The notes: generated by a model not told the origin, from the sequence alone. A stretch of DNA of 39,498 bases from Methylococcaceae bacterium (GCA_028748685.1 JAJRDU010000141.1:1-39498); one strand, 5' to 3'. Shown: positions 25,267-35,174, numbered from the stretch's first letter. A program made the numbers and translations.

Positions 25267-28200
25267 ATGACCACTTCCAACCCTAATTCGTCGGCCTTCA
25301 ATCCGTCGCGTCCGTTCATCCTGCGCCCGGTCGCGACCTCGTTGCTGATGGTGGCGCTGTTGCTGGTCGGCATGCTGGCTTACCGGCTGTTGCCGGTTTC
25401 GGCGCTGCCGCAGGTCGATTATCCAACCATCCAGGTGGTAACACTATATCCCGGTGCCAGCCCGGAGGTAATGACCTCGGTGGTGACCGCGCCGCTGGAA
25501 CGCCAGTTCGGCCAAATGCCGGGGCTCACGCAGATGTCGTCGACCAGTTCCGGTGGCGCCTCGGTGATTACGCTGCAATTTAGCCTGAATCTCGATCTGG
25601 ACGTCGCCGAACAGACCGTGCAGGCGGCCATCAATGCCGCGACCAACTTCCTGCCTAGCGATCTGCCGCAAGCGCCGATTTACAGCAAGGTCAATCCGGC
25701 CGATACGCCTATCATGACGCTGGCGATCAGCGCCAAGTCAATGCCACTGTTCAAGGTTGAAGACCTGGTCGATACCCGGCTGGCGCAGAAAATCGCTCAA
25801 TTACCTGGCGTCGGCATGGTTGGCATCAGCGGCGGCCAGCGCCCGGCGGTGCGGATACAGGCCAACCACAAGGCGCTGGCGGCTTACGGCATCAGCCTGG
25901 AAGACGTGCGTGCCGCCATCGCTGCCGCCAATGTTAATCAACCCAAGGGCATGTTCAACGGCCCTATGCGCTCGGCCATCATCGACAGCAACGACCAATT
26001 GCGATCGGCGGCGGAATACCGCGACCTGGTGGTGGCCTACCGCAACGGCGCGCCTGTCAAACTATCCGAGGTGGCCGAGGTGGTGGACGGCGCCGAAAAC
26101 GTCCGGCTGGCGGCCTGGGCGGATGACAAGGCGGCGGTGATCGTCAACATCCAGCGCCAGCCCGGCGCCAACGTTATCGAGGTGGTCGACCGCATCAAGG
26201 AACTGCTGCCCAAGTTGCAGGCTGCACTGCCGCAAGGCGTCGAAGTCACGCCGCTGACCGATCGCACAGTCACTATCCGCGCCTCGGTACATGATGTGCA
26301 GTTCGAGTTGCTGCTAGCAGTGGCCTTGGTGGTGATGGTGATTTTCCTGTTTCTGCGTAACGTGCCGGCTACCATCATTCCCGGCATCGCGGTGCCTCTA
26401 TCCCTGGTCGGTACCTTTGCGGTGATGTATCTGGCCGATTTCAGCATCAACAATCTAACGCTGATGGCACTGACCATCGCCACCGGTTTCGTGGTCGACG
26501 ACGCCATCGTGGTGATCGAAAACATCAGCCGTTACATCGAACGCGGCGAATCGCCGTTGAAAGCCGCCTTGAAAGGTTCGGAGCAGATCGGCTTTACCAT
26601 TATCTCGCTGACCTTTTCGCTGGTGGCGGTGCTGATTCCGCTGCTGTTCATGAGCGATGTGGTCGGCCGGCTATTTCGCGAGTTCGCCATCACGCTGGCG
26701 GTGGCGATTTTGATTTCCGCCATCGTCTCGCTGACGCTGACGCCGATGATGTGCGCCAAGCTGCTGCGCGGCTCGTCAAATGTCGACCATTCCGCCCCCC
26801 CACTTTCTACTCCCCACTCTCCAATCCCAAACACCTGGTTCGACAAACTGATCGCCGGCTACGGCCGCACGCTGGAATGGGTGTTGCGCCGGCAAGGTTT
26901 GACCATGGCCGTGTTCTTCGCCACCGTGGCGCTGACGGTGGCGTTGTATGTATTCATCCCCAAGGGCTTTTTCCCGATTCAGGACACCGGCATCATCCAG
27001 GGCATTTCCGAGGCGCCGCAAAATGTGTCGTTCGAGGCCATGGCCGAGCATCAGCAGAAGTTGGCAAAAATCATTTTGGAAGACCCGGCGGTAGACAATC
27101 TATCGTCGTTCATCGGCGTCGACGGCATCAATACCACGCCCAACGCCGGCCGTTTCCTAATTAACCTCAAGCCCCAAGCCGATCGTAAGATCAATGTCGG
27201 CGAAGTCATCGCCCGGCTTAAGCCTAAGCTGAACGAACTCGCCGGCGTGACGCTGTATTTGCAGCCGGTTCAGGATCTGACCATGGAAAACCGGGTCAGC
27301 CGTACCCAATACCAGTTTACTTTGGAAAGCGCCGACATCGAGGAATTGAACAACTGGACGCACAAATTGGTTGACGAACTTTCGGGTGAGCCGGAGTTTG
27401 CCGACGTCGCCAGCGACGTGCAGGATCAGGGCCGGCAGGTTTACGTCAACATCGACCGCAGCACCGCCAGCCGGCTCGGAGTGACGACCGCTGCGGTGGA
27501 CAACGCGCTTTACAGCGCCTACGGTCAACGGCTGGTATCGACCATATTCACTCAGTCCAACCAGTACCGGGTGGTGTTGGAGGTCGATCCGGAAGCCCAA
27601 AACAGTCCGGAAGCGCTCAACGATTTGCGGATTCCGTCCAGCAACGGCACCCAGGTGCCGTTGTCGGCCATCGCCGAACTGTCGGAACGGCCGACGCCGC
27701 TGTCCATCAATCATCTCGACCAGTTTCCGGTGGCGACCTTGTCCTTCAATCTGGCTGAGGGCTATGCGCTGGGCAACGCGGTGGACGCCATCGAACGCGC
27801 CAAACAACAGATAGGCCTGCCGCTGAGTGTCCGCACCAGCTACCAGGGCGCGGCACTGGCTTTCAAGGCCTCGCTGGATAATACCCTTTGGCTGATCCTG
27901 GCTGCCATCGTCACCGTCTACATCGTGCTGGGCGTGCTGTATGAGAGCTATATTCACCCCGTCACCATTCTTTCCACACTGCCGTCCGCCGGTGTCGGTG
28001 CCTTGCTTGCGCTGATTTTGTCCGGCGGCGACTTAGGCATCATCGGCATCATCGGCATCATTCTGCTGATTGGTATCGTCAAGAAGAACGCGATCATGAT
28101 GATAGACTTCGCGCTGGAAGCCGAACGTAAACAAGGATTGCCGCCGGGAGAAGCGATTTTTCAGGCATGCCTGCTGCGCTTCCGGCCGATTCTGATGACC

Positions 28201-28431
28201 ACGCTGGCGGCCTTGCTGGGTGCGTTGCCCTTGATGCTGGGTAGTGGTGTTGGCTCCGAGCTTCGTCATCCCTTGGGGATCACAATGGTCGGCGGTTTGC
28301 TGCTCAGCCAGCTGTTGACCCTGTACACCACGCCGGTGATTTATTTGTGGATGGACAGTTTGGCCCGAAGAACTTCGGCCTGGCTCAAGCCTAACCCGCA
28401 GGAATCCATCGAGAACGACGGGAACTTGTGA
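25267..28431 (+). CDS. mdtB: MdtB-type RND permease subunit
   Basis: A 1054-aa inner-membrane RND transporter. It begins with the MdtB-like [19 protein letters not shown]. The proton-relay helix is [20 protein letters not shown], containing the Asp-Asp pair. The end carries the [20 protein letters not shown] block typical of MdtB and MdtC. In Escherichia coli MdtB and MdtC assemble as a heterotrimer, and a second homologous permease follows here in the same order. An odd Pro/Ser-rich segment ([13 protein letters not shown]) lies in the central cytoplasmic linker, encoded by a C-rich tract at 26790-26830. The start is 2 bp after the adaptor stop. The stop overlaps the next start as TGATG. Confidence 0.92.
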   Translation: MTTSNPNSSAFNPSRPFILRPVATSLLMVALLLVGMLAYRLLPVSALPQVDYPTIQVVTLYPGASPEVMTSVVTAPLERQFGQMPGLTQMSSTSSGGASVITLQFSLNLDLDVAEQTVQAAINAATNFLPSDLPQAPIYSKVNPADTPIMTLAISAKSMPLFKVEDLVDTRLAQKIAQLPGVGMVGISGGQRPAVRIQANHKALAAYGISLEDVRAAIAAANVNQPKGMFNGPMRSAIIDSNDQLRSAAEYRDLVVAYRNGAPVKLSEVAEVVDGAENVRLAAWADDKAAVIVNIQRQPGANVIEVVDRIKELLPKLQAALPQGVEVTPLTDRTVTIRASVHDVQFELLLAVALVVMVIFLFLRNVPATIIPGIAVPLSLVGTFAVMYLADFSINNLTLMALTIATGFVVDDAIVVIENISRYIERGESPLKAALKGSEQIGFTIISLTFSLVAVLIPLLFMSDVVGRLFREFAITLAVAILISAIVSLTLTPMMCAKLLRGSSNVDHSAPPLSTPHSPIPNTWFDKLIAGYGRTLEWVLRRQGLTMAVFFATVALTVALYVFIPKGFFPIQDTGIIQGISEAPQNVSFEAMAEHQQKLAKIILEDPAVDNLSSFIGVDGINTTPNAGRFLINLKPQADRKINVGEVIARLKPKLNELAGVTLYLQPVQDLTMENRVSRTQYQFTLESADIEELNNWTHKLVDELSGEPEFADVASDVQDQGRQVYVNIDRSTASRLGVTTAAVDNALYSAYGQRLVSTIFTQSNQYRVVLEVDPEAQNSPEALNDLRIPSSNGTQVPLSAIAELSERPTPLSINHLDQFPVATLSFNLAEGYALGNAVDAIERAKQQIGLPLSVRTSYQGAALAFKASLDNTLWLILAAIVTVYIVLGVLYESYIHPVTILSTLPSAGVGALLALILSGGDLGIIGIIGIILLIGIVKKNAIMMIDFALEAERKQGLPPGEAIFQACLLRFRPILMTTLAALLGALPLMLGSGVGSELRHPLGITMVGGLLLSQLLTLYTTPVIYLWMDSLARRTSAWLKPNPQESIENDGNL

Positions 28432-31400
28432 TGAATATTTCGGCGCTGTTTATTCACCGGCCGGTGGCGACCACGCTGCTGACCATCGCCATCGGCTTGA
28501 TCGGTGCCTTGGCCTTCCTGAATCTGCCGGTATCGTCGTTGCCGCAGGTGGATTTTCCGACCGTTAATGTCCAGGCGCAATTGCCCGGCGCCAGTGCGGA
28601 AACCATGGCCGCCACGGTCGCCACGCCGCTGGAACGGGCCTTGGGACGCATCGCCGGCGTTACCGAAATGACCTCCAGCAGCTCGCTGGGCTCTACGCAA
28701 ATTACGCTGCAATTCGATCTGGATAGAGACATCAACGGCGCCTGCCGCGATGTGCAGGCGGCGATCAATGCCGCCGCCAGCCTCTTGCCTAGCAACATGC
28801 CCAACCGCCCGACGTACCGGCGCGACAATCCGGCCGACTCGCCGATCCTGATCCTGGCGCTGACTTCGGATAGTCTGGGCCGTGGCCAGATGTACGATGT
28901 CGCTTCGACGGTTTTGGCGCAGAAAATCTCGCAATTGCCCGGCATCGGCCAGGTGCAGATAGGTGGCGCGGCACTGCCGGCGGTGCGGGTGGAATTGAAC
29001 CCCAACGCCTTGAGCCAATACGGCATCGGCCTGGAAGACGTCAGAAACACCATCACCCAGACCAACATCACTCGGCCCAAGGGCGTGCTGGAAAATGGCG
29101 GTCAACGCTGGCAGATTCAGGCCAACGACCAGGCCCGCAAGGCCGAGGATTATCTACCGCTGATTGTCAGCTATCGCAACGGTGCCCCGGTGCGCATCGC
29201 CGATCTCGGCGAAGCGGTGGATTCGGTGGAAGACTTGCGCAATACCGGTCTGAAAAACGGCAAACCGGCGGTACTGTTGATCCTGCGCAAACAACCCTTG
29301 GCCAACGTGATTCAGACCGTCGATCAGGTACAGGCCATGTTGCCGCAACTGCGCGCCGCCATTCCCAGCGGTGTCGAACTATCCGTGGTCGTCGACCGGT
29401 CGTTGACCATTCGGGCCTCGATCAAGGAAGTCGAACACAGCTTGTTGATCGCCGTCGGTCTGGTGATTCTGGTGGTGTTGCTGTTTTTGCGCGATCTGCG
29501 TTCGACGCTGGTTCCGATCATCGCGGTGCCGGCTTCGCTTCTTGGCGCCTGCGCGGCGATGTATTTCTTCAACTTCAGCCTGAACAACCTGACCCTGATG
29601 GCGCTAAGCATCGCCACCGGTTTCGTGGTCGACGACGCCATCGTGGTCGTGGAAAACACCAGTCGCCACATCGAAAAAGGCGTGAAGCCGTTCAAGGCCG
29701 CGCTGTTGGCGGCCAGGGAAGTCGGTTTTACCGTGCTGGCGATGAGCGTGTCGCTGGTGGCGGTGTTTTTGCCGATCTTGTTGATGGGCGGCGTGGTCGG
29801 TCGCTTGTTCCGGGAGTTCGCGGTGACCTTGTCGTCTGCGGTATTGGTGTCGCTAGTGATTTCGCTGACTGCTACGCCCATGCTCAGTGCGCGCTGGCTG
29901 GGAAAGGAAAGCGATGCGGAGCATGGGCGTATTTATTTGGGCATAGGCAGGGCTTTTGATCGGATTCAGAGTCTTTACGAGCGCAGTTTGCGCTGGGCAT
30001 TGCGCCACGGACGGATCATGCTAGTGATTCTGCTCGCCACCATCGGCCTGAATTTTTATCTGTATGCCGTGATCGACAAAGGTTTTTTTCCGACTCAGGA
30101 CGGCGGCCGCCTGCTCGGCGAGGTGCAAACCGATCAGGGCACTTCGTTCTGGGCCTTGCAGAAGAAGTTTTACGAATTTACCGAATTGTTGCGGCAGGAC
30201 CCGGCAGTCGCCAATGTCGCCGGCTTTGGCGGCGCCGGCACCGGCACCAACAGCGCCAGGGTTTTCGTGGTGTTGAAACCGCACGACGAACGCGATCCCA
30301 TCGAACAGGTGATGGATCGTTTGCAGGATAAGGTCAAGCGTATTCCCGGCGCCGGCCTACACATGTTTCCAGCCCAGGAGCTGCGTATCGGCGGCCGGCC
30401 CTCGTTCGGTTCCTACGACTATGCGCTGCAATCCGACGATCTTGGCTTGCTGCGGGAATGGACGCCGAAAGTTCAGGCGGCGCTGTCCAAATTGCCGGAA
30501 CTCAGCGACGTCAGCTCCAACCAGCAGGAAAAGGGCCAGCAGATCGGCTTGGTGGTCGACCGCGACATGGCGGTGCGTTACGGTGTGACACAGGCGATGA
30601 TAGACGCCAGCCTCAACGACGCCTTTGGACAGCGCCAGGTTTCGGTGATCTACAACCCTCTTAACCAGTACCGGGTGGTGATGGAACTGGCGCCCGAGTA
30701 TTGGCAAAGCCCGGAAGCCCTGAATCAGGTTCATATCAGCGTCCCCAGTAGCCGTATGCCAAATGGCGAACAACAATCCGCCCGCCAGGTGCCGTTATCG
30801 GCGCTGGCTAGTTTCGCGCCGACCAATACGCCGCTGTCCGTCAACCACCAGGGCCAGTTCGCCGCCACCTCGCTGTCGTTTAATCTTAAGCCTGGTACTT
30901 CGCTGTCGACGGCGACGCGTTTGATCGAACAAACCATGCGCGACGCTGGCGTGCCGAATGCGATACAAGGCAGCTTTCAAGGTTCGGCCAAGGCTTTTCA
31001 GGAATCGCTGCGCAACCAACCCTGGTTGCTGCTCGCCGCCTTGCTTAGCATTTACATCGTGCTGGGCATGCTTTATGAAAGTCTGGTGCATCCCTTGACC
31101 ATCCTCTCCACCTTGCCTTCGGCCGGCGTCGGCGCGCTGCTGGCCCTGATGGTGTGCGGCACCGAATTCAGCATCATCGCGGTGATCGGCGTGATTTTGC
31201 TGATCGGCATCGTCAAGAAAAACGCCATCATGATGATAGATTTTGCCTTGCAGGCTGAACGTGAGTTGGGCCTGGATTCACGCGAAGCGATCTTTCAAGC
31301 CTGTCTGCTGCGTTTTCGGCCGATCATGATGACCACGCTGGCCGCGCTATTTGGCGCGCTGCCCTTGGCGCTGGGCAGCGGTTACGGCGCGGAACTGCGC

Positions 31401-31559
31401 CAGCCGCTGGGTATCGCCATCATCGGCGGCTTGATCTTCAGCCAGATGCTGACGCTGTATACTACCCCGGTGGTGTATCTTTACCTGGATCGTTTCCGGC
31501 TCTGGTTACACGGCCGGTTTTTTAACCGTGCCGCGTACCAAGCTGGCAACCCCGTTTAA
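28431..31559 (+). CDS. mdtC: MdtC-type RND permease subunit
   Basis: A 1042-aa inner-membrane RND transporter homologous to the preceding permease and of normal MdtC length. It starts [20 protein letters not shown]. The relay helix reads [20 protein letters not shown], and [20 protein letters not shown] recurs near the end. GTG 28428 lies in frame one codon earlier, but ATG 28431 shares its A with the TGA of mdtB, a classic coupled arrangement, and has GGGAA upstream. With MdtB it should form the drug/proton antiporter. Known MdtABC substrates include novobiocin and bile salts; what this one exports is not shown by sequence. Confidence 0.92.
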   Translation: MNISALFIHRPVATTLLTIAIGLIGALAFLNLPVSSLPQVDFPTVNVQAQLPGASAETMAATVATPLERALGRIAGVTEMTSSSSLGSTQITLQFDLDRDINGACRDVQAAINAAASLLPSNMPNRPTYRRDNPADSPILILALTSDSLGRGQMYDVASTVLAQKISQLPGIGQVQIGGAALPAVRVELNPNALSQYGIGLEDVRNTITQTNITRPKGVLENGGQRWQIQANDQARKAEDYLPLIVSYRNGAPVRIADLGEAVDSVEDLRNTGLKNGKPAVLLILRKQPLANVIQTVDQVQAMLPQLRAAIPSGVELSVVVDRSLTIRASIKEVEHSLLIAVGLVILVVLLFLRDLRSTLVPIIAVPASLLGACAAMYFFNFSLNNLTLMALSIATGFVVDDAIVVVENTSRHIEKGVKPFKAALLAAREVGFTVLAMSVSLVAVFLPILLMGGVVGRLFREFAVTLSSAVLVSLVISLTATPMLSARWLGKESDAEHGRIYLGIGRAFDRIQSLYERSLRWALRHGRIMLVILLATIGLNFYLYAVIDKGFFPTQDGGRLLGEVQTDQGTSFWALQKKFYEFTELLRQDPAVANVAGFGGAGTGTNSARVFVVLKPHDERDPIEQVMDRLQDKVKRIPGAGLHMFPAQELRIGGRPSFGSYDYALQSDDLGLLREWTPKVQAALSKLPELSDVSSNQQEKGQQIGLVVDRDMAVRYGVTQAMIDASLNDAFGQRQVSVIYNPLNQYRVVMELAPEYWQSPEALNQVHISVPSSRMPNGEQQSARQVPLSALASFAPTNTPLSVNHQGQFAATSLSFNLKPGTSLSTATRLIEQTMRDAGVPNAIQGSFQGSAKAFQESLRNQPWLLLAALLSIYIVLGMLYESLVHPLTILSTLPSAGVGALLALMVCGTEFSIIAVIGVILLIGIVKKNAIMMIDFALQAERELGLDSREAIFQACLLRFRPIMMTTLAALFGALPLALGSGYGAELRQPLGIAIIGGLIFSQMLTLYTTPVVYLYLDRFRLWLHGRFFNRAAYQAGNPV

Positions 31560-31576
31560 CTGTTTCCGAGATTTGC

Positions 31577-33058
31577 ATGAGTTTTCGCATTACCCGTCCT
31601 CTGATTTATACGCTGTTAACCGCACAACTGACCGGCTGCATGGTCGGACCGGATTATGTTCGCCCCGAAGCAAACGTGTCCGCCGAGTTCAAGGAAGTCA
31701 AAGGCTGGAAACAGGCTCAGCCCAGAGATAGCGGCTTGCCGGGCAAATGGTGGGAAATCTTCAACGACGCCCGGCTCAACCAGCTGGAGGAGCAGGTCGC
31801 CGCCGCCAATCAATCCATCATTCAGGCCGAGGCGCAATACCGCCAGGCCCAGCATCTGGTGCAATCCGCCCAGTCGTCCTTGCTGCCTGTGGCCACGCTG
31901 ACCGGCACCTTCAACCGCTTCAAGGCAGCCACCGGCCAAAGCGTCGCGGTGGCGGGGGTGCGGAATCTGTTCGGCCAGGCGGTCAATGTCGCCTGGGAAC
32001 CGGATTTATGGGGCAGCGTTCGCCGCCAAGTCGAAGCCAACACCGACAATGCCCAGGCCAGCGCCGCCACCTTGCATGCCTTGGTTCTGTCCAGCCAGGC
32101 GGCCTTGGCCGACAATTATTTTCAATTGAAAGTGCTGGACGCGCAAAAGGCGCTGTTCGACGAAACCGTGGCCGCTTACGATAAAACCCTGGAAATCACC
32201 AAGAACCGGTATAACGTCGGCGTGGTTGCCAAGGCCGATGTGGTGCAAGCCGAAACCCAGCTGGAAACTGTGCGCGCCCAGGCCATCAATCTGGGTGTAC
32301 AGCGCGCCAAGCTGGAACATGCGATTGCGGTATTGATAGGTAAAACACCGGCGGAACTGAGTCTGGCGCCGACGCCGTTGGATGTGCAAGCGCCGGGGAT
32401 TCCGGTCAGCCTGCCATCGGAATTGCTGGAACGCCGCCCCGACATCGCCGCCGCCGAACGTAAGATCGCCGCCGCCAATGCTCAGATCGGCGTGGCCAAG
32501 GCGGCTTATTACCCGACCTTGAATCTGGCGGCGACCAACGGTTTTCAGTCCACCACCGCCGATACGCTGTTCACGATGGCGCGCCGCTACTGGGCGCTGG
32601 GACCGGCCGGCCTGGCGCTGACGCTGTTCGACGGCGGCGCGAAGAACGCCCAGTACAAACAGAATATTGATGCGTACGACGCCAGCGTCGCCGCCTATCG
32701 ACAAACCGTGCTGACCGGTTTTCAGGAAGTGGAGGACAATCTGGCCGCGTTGCGCATCCTGGAAGAGGAAAAACAGGTGCAGGACAAAGCTGTCGCCGCC
32801 GCCGATCAGGCGCTGGCCCTGACCAACAACCAGTACCGGGCCGGCACCGTCAGCTACATCAATGTGATGACCGCCCAGACTGCCGCCTTGTCAAACCGCC
32901 AAACCGCCGTGCAACTACAAGGCCAGCAGCTCAGCGCATCGGTGCTGTTGGTAAAAGCCCTGGGTGGCGGCTGGAACGAAACCCTGTTGCCCAGCGAAGA
33001 GCAGGCCGGCGGCGAGCGGAAATGGACGGATTATTTGATTTTGCCGTTGGTTGAGTAG
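31577..33058 (+). CDS. outer-membrane efflux channel, OprM/NodT family lipoprotein
   Basis: A 493-aa TolC-superfamily channel. The leader ends with the lipobox LTGC, and CMVGPDYVRPE is the standard start of mature OprM/NodT lipoproteins. Two OEP repeats follow, each built of long Ala/Gln-rich helices. The second begins near PSELLERRPDIAAAERKI, a strongly conserved signature of the family. It completes the adaptor-permease-permease-channel set 17 bp after mdtC, so the operon encodes a whole tripartite pump. Escherichia coli mdtABC lacks its own channel gene and uses TolC. The first RND pump of this window has no channel and might share this one. Confidence 0.92.
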   Translation: MSFRITRPLIYTLLTAQLTGCMVGPDYVRPEANVSAEFKEVKGWKQAQPRDSGLPGKWWEIFNDARLNQLEEQVAAANQSIIQAEAQYRQAQHLVQSAQSSLLPVATLTGTFNRFKAATGQSVAVAGVRNLFGQAVNVAWEPDLWGSVRRQVEANTDNAQASAATLHALVLSSQAALADNYFQLKVLDAQKALFDETVAAYDKTLEITKNRYNVGVVAKADVVQAETQLETVRAQAINLGVQRAKLEHAIAVLIGKTPAELSLAPTPLDVQAPGIPVSLPSELLERRPDIAAAERKIAAANAQIGVAKAAYYPTLNLAATNGFQSTTADTLFTMARRYWALGPAGLALTLFDGGAKNAQYKQNIDAYDASVAAYRQTVLTGFQEVEDNLAALRILEEEKQVQDKAVAAADQALALTNNQYRAGTVSYINVMTAQTAALSNRQTAVQLQGQQLSASVLLVKALGGGWNETLLPSEEQAGGERKWTDYLILPLVE

Positions 33059-33239
33059 TGGCTTGGTGGAAACCTCGTCTGACGAGGCTGGCGAAGTATT
33101 GCTGACGTTTTACAACTACATTGATCCGGAAATTCATTGCTCAACAGATTTGTTTGCGAATCGAAAGTTAGCCACGGGTGCGATTCAAACTGAGGCGGTC
33201 ATTCAAGCGGCTTTCTTCGCTCGATTAATGAGGGTAAAC

Positions 33240-33256
33240 CCCCGGCTAAGCCGGGG
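33240..33256 (+). terminator. GC-rich hairpin downstream of the efflux operon
   Basis: CCCCGGC and GCCGGGG pair around a TAA loop, and the flanks TAAA and TTTA extend the symmetry. It lies about 180 bp past the channel stop. There is no real T run, so it may act as an mRNA 3' stabiliser or a weak terminator. Confidence 0.4.
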
Positions 33257-33406
33257 AGATTTAACTCCATAGCTGTCCCATTGCCGGTTAACCCGATTCA
33301 GGCGTAAGGCCGTAAAGGGCAATAACCAGCGGGTATTGCGCCGTATTCCTGTTCGCAGCGTATTATTCAAGTTCATATAAATTCCCGTTATGTTCTGCCT
33401 AGCCGC

Positions 33407-33430
33407 GTAGGCGCATTAGCGTAATGCGCC
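33407..33430. repeat. REP-like palindrome with GTAG head
   Basis: GTAG (33407-33410) overlaps a perfect 9-bp stem, GGCGCATTA/TAATGCGCC, with a GCG loop. REP elements linked to TnpA-REP (RAYT) proteins have this GTAG-plus-hairpin form. It matches the layout of the pair at 37787-37880. No RAYT gene is in the window. Confidence 0.5.
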
Positions 33431-33468
33431 GAATGGTATTGATGGGTGTAAGCTTGTAAGCTCACGGC

Positions 33469-33900
33469 TTATTCCTCCGGCCGATCCCGAATCAACCTCT
33501 TGCCGAGGCTGACGACGTCGTCCTGGACGTAGCCGAGTTTGCGGTAAAACTCTAGCGCTTCCAGATTGCCGGTGCGCACCTGTAGATTCAGCTTCGGACA
33601 GCCGCGTTCCTTCAGCAAGCGTTCCGCTTCCTCCATCAACTTCCGCCCCAGCGACAAACGCCGTTTGCCGGGGGCGACGGCCAGATAATTGACCCAGCCG
33701 CGATGGCCATCGAAGCCGGCCATCGCGCAGGCGATGATTTTTTGTTCTTCATCGACGCCGACTAGAAACAGTTCCGGCTGTACAGTAAGTTTACGCTCGA
33801 TGTCCAGGTTCGGATCGTTCCAGGGACGCAGCAGGCCGGATTCATCCCAAAGCGCGATCACGGCGTCCCGGTCTTCGCTTTGATAGGGGCGGATTTTCAT
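33469..33900 (-). CDS. ypeA: GNAT acetyltransferase, YpeA type
   Basis: A 143-aa GCN5-related N-acetyltransferase that closely follows Escherichia coli YpeA in length and segments: LLRPWNDPNLDIERK, AMAGFDGHRGWVNYLAV, RGCPKLNLQVRTGN and VVSLGKRLI. The acetyl-CoA loop is represented by PGKRRLSLGRKLM, in which the usual Gly-x-Gly is replaced, as RLSLGRKL. The acceptor substrate is unknown; YpeA itself is poorly characterised. ATG 33900 lies one base after the stop of the tautomerase-family gene, so it is the last gene of a three-gene minus-strand operon. Confidence 0.88.
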   Translation of the reverse strand: MKIRPYQSEDRDAVIALWDESGLLRPWNDPNLDIERKLTVQPELFLVGVDEEQKIIACAMAGFDGHRGWVNYLAVAPGKRRLSLGRKLMEEAERLLKERGCPKLNLQVRTGNLEALEFYRKLGYVQDDVVSLGKRLIRDRPEE

Positions 33901-33901
33901 C

Positions 33902-34291
33902 TCAGACGTCTATTTTGTAGTTCAGTCGAATCTCGTCGCCGTGCATGCCGCGAAAGCCCCAGTTTTCCGCTGGGCTTTCCTGGATGCAGATTTCGATGTC
34001 CTGATGGGCAATGCCGATCTGGTCGCGGATGTTGTCGAACAACAGGCGGATCAGTTTCTTTTTGGCTTCAATGCTACGGCCCGAGATCAGGCCGATTTCG
34101 ATGATGGTGTAGGCGTCGGTTCTGCCTTCCGGGTAAAAGAAATCGGCCTTGTCCAGGGCAAAAAAACGGTGGGCGCGTTTGTCGGCCGGAAATTGCAGGG
34201 CCTCCATCACGCACGCATGAATCGTGTCCGACAATCGTTCTCGGATAGGCTGCAAGTGTTCCTTAATCCCGTAAATCTTGATTTGCGCCAT
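33902..34291 (-). CDS. tautomerase-family protein
   Basis: A 129-aa protein that resembles the Tautomerase_2 group of the 4-oxalocrotonate tautomerase superfamily, with YTIIEIGLISGRSIEAKKKL and the C-terminal SPAENWGFRGMHGDE. The frame opens at 34375, but ATG 34291 has an AGGAG site six bases upstream, and the extension is not protein-like. Superfamily members use an N-terminal proline as catalytic base. Here the start is Met-Ala-Gln, so classical Pro1 chemistry is not possible and the activity is open. It overlaps the HhH protein gene by 29 bp and abuts ypeA. Confidence 0.8.
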   Translation of the reverse strand: MAQIKIYGIKEHLQPIRERLSDTIHACVMEALQFPADKRAHRFFALDKADFFYPEGRTDAYTIIEIGLISGRSIEAKKKLIRLLFDNIRDQIGIAHQDIEICIQESPAENWGFRGMHGDEIRLNYKIDV

Positions 34292-34601
34292 GCGCCGCTC
34301 CTGCTTGGGTTTTGTTTCGCCGGTAATAGCGTTTGCGTTCTTCGGTAAACGCCCACCACGGCCGCGGTTCGCCACCGTTCATGAAATCGACCACCGACAT
34401 GAAGACGTCGATCATGCACGGGTCGTGGCGGCTGCCGGTGGTTCGGCAAAGTTGGTCGTAAAGTTCGAAAGGATCGCGGCCGATTAGTTGATCGGGCTTG
34501 GTTATGCCGATCAGCCGCAAATCCCCGGCGCAGGCCTTGCCGACGTTCGGCAGGTCTTCGAGTTTGACGGTGCGCTTTCTGTCGACTTTTTGCGGATGCA
34601 T
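34263..34601 (-). CDS. helix-hairpin-helix protein, Cdd1 (pathogenicity locus) family
   Basis: A 112-aa protein with an N-terminal helix-hairpin-helix (LEDLPNVGKACAGDLRLIGI, then LIGRDPFELYDQLC), continuing with DPCMIDVFMSVVDFMNGG and PWWAFTEERKRYY, the pattern of Cdd1-like proteins. The name comes from a pathogenicity-locus gene, but the function is unknown. HhH motifs often bind DNA backbone without sequence preference. It is the first gene of the minus-strand trio, starts at ATG 34601, and ends inside the 5' end of the tautomerase-family gene, which points to translational coupling. Confidence 0.8.
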   Translation of the reverse strand: MHPQKVDRKRTVKLEDLPNVGKACAGDLRLIGITKPDQLIGRDPFELYDQLCRTTGSRHDPCMIDVFMSVVDFMNGGEPRPWWAFTEERKRYYRRNKTQAGAAHGANQDLRD

Positions 34602-34779
34602 GGGTGGTTGATAGGCGATATGGCCGGATTATAGCCTATCAATCTTGGGTGTGATAACTTGTGAAAAGGACTACGGGAATTCGCCATTTTTTTCGGCAAA
34701 AAACTTGATGCAAGACTCGGGCAAGTGAGAGGATTTTATTGTTTCTTAATAAGATATTATTAATCAATATTATGCTGTA

Positions 34780-34807
34780 TTGTAAATAAATTATAACGCT
34801 TTATAGT
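34780..34807 (+). promoter_or_regulatory. predicted sigma-70 promoter for the small membrane protein gene
   Basis: TTGTAA (34780-34785) and TATAGT (34802-34807) are separated by 16 bp, with four and five matches to the consensus boxes. The sequence upstream, from about 34735, is strongly A/T-rich, like an UP region. The start codon at 34851 lies about 36 bp past the expected transcription start. Confidence 0.55.
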
Positions 34808-34850
34808 AAGCCGCACTCACTAACCGACTGAAATCAGTCTAGGCGGCAAA

Positions 34851-35042
34851 ATGAACAAACCCATCAAGCTCTACGGTAAGTTCCTTATAGGTCTTTCACT
34901 TCTTGCCGGTCTGTTTGGCATCCTTCCGGCCGAATTCGTTGTTGCCGTTCTTTTGTTTGGCGCGGTGACCTATGGTGGTGTGTTGATGATCAGGTTGGCA
35001 ACGTCTTACGACTTAAAAACCAAAAGAATCAACAAGACCTAG
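34851..35042 (+). CDS. small two-helix membrane protein, unknown function
   Basis: A 63-aa protein with two hydrophobic segments (about residues 10-27 and 29-48) and a basic tail ending KTKRINKT. I do not recognise a family. AGGCGG lies seven bases ahead of ATG 34851, and a good promoter is placed upstream, so it is probably expressed. It precedes the sensor-kinase gene by 132 bp on the same strand. A link to the two-component system is possible but not shown. Confidence 0.6.
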   Translation: MNKPIKLYGKFLIGLSLLAGLFGILPAEFVVAVLLFGAVTYGGVLMIRLATSYDLKTKRINKT

Positions 35043-35174
35043 GCTGGTCGACCGTTCGACGAGCCGGGATGGATTCCGGTTGCCGTAAAGGTCGGCATAA
35101 AAAAAGAATTTTTCCTATGGCTGACGGGGAGCCAGGAGGGCGATAATGGCTTAGTTTAGCTACTACCATATGCC

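Larger units (their letters stand above)
33059..33468. other. convergent intergenic region with hairpin and REP-like element
   Basis: A 410-bp gap between the efflux operon and the convergent ypeA operon. It holds the hairpin at 33240-33256 and the REP-like palindrome at 33407-33430, listed separately. A 73-codon frame at 33051-33272 overlaps the hairpin and is not credible. Nothing else is recognisable. Confidence 0.45.

Noticed and set aside
33051-33272. 73-codon frame after the efflux channel gene
   Set aside because: It runs through the GC-rich hairpin and has no protein features.
33240-33430. Possible CRISPR or attachment site in the hairpin-rich gap
   Set aside because: The palindromes are single copies with no regular spacing, no direct repeats and no cas or integrase gene nearby.
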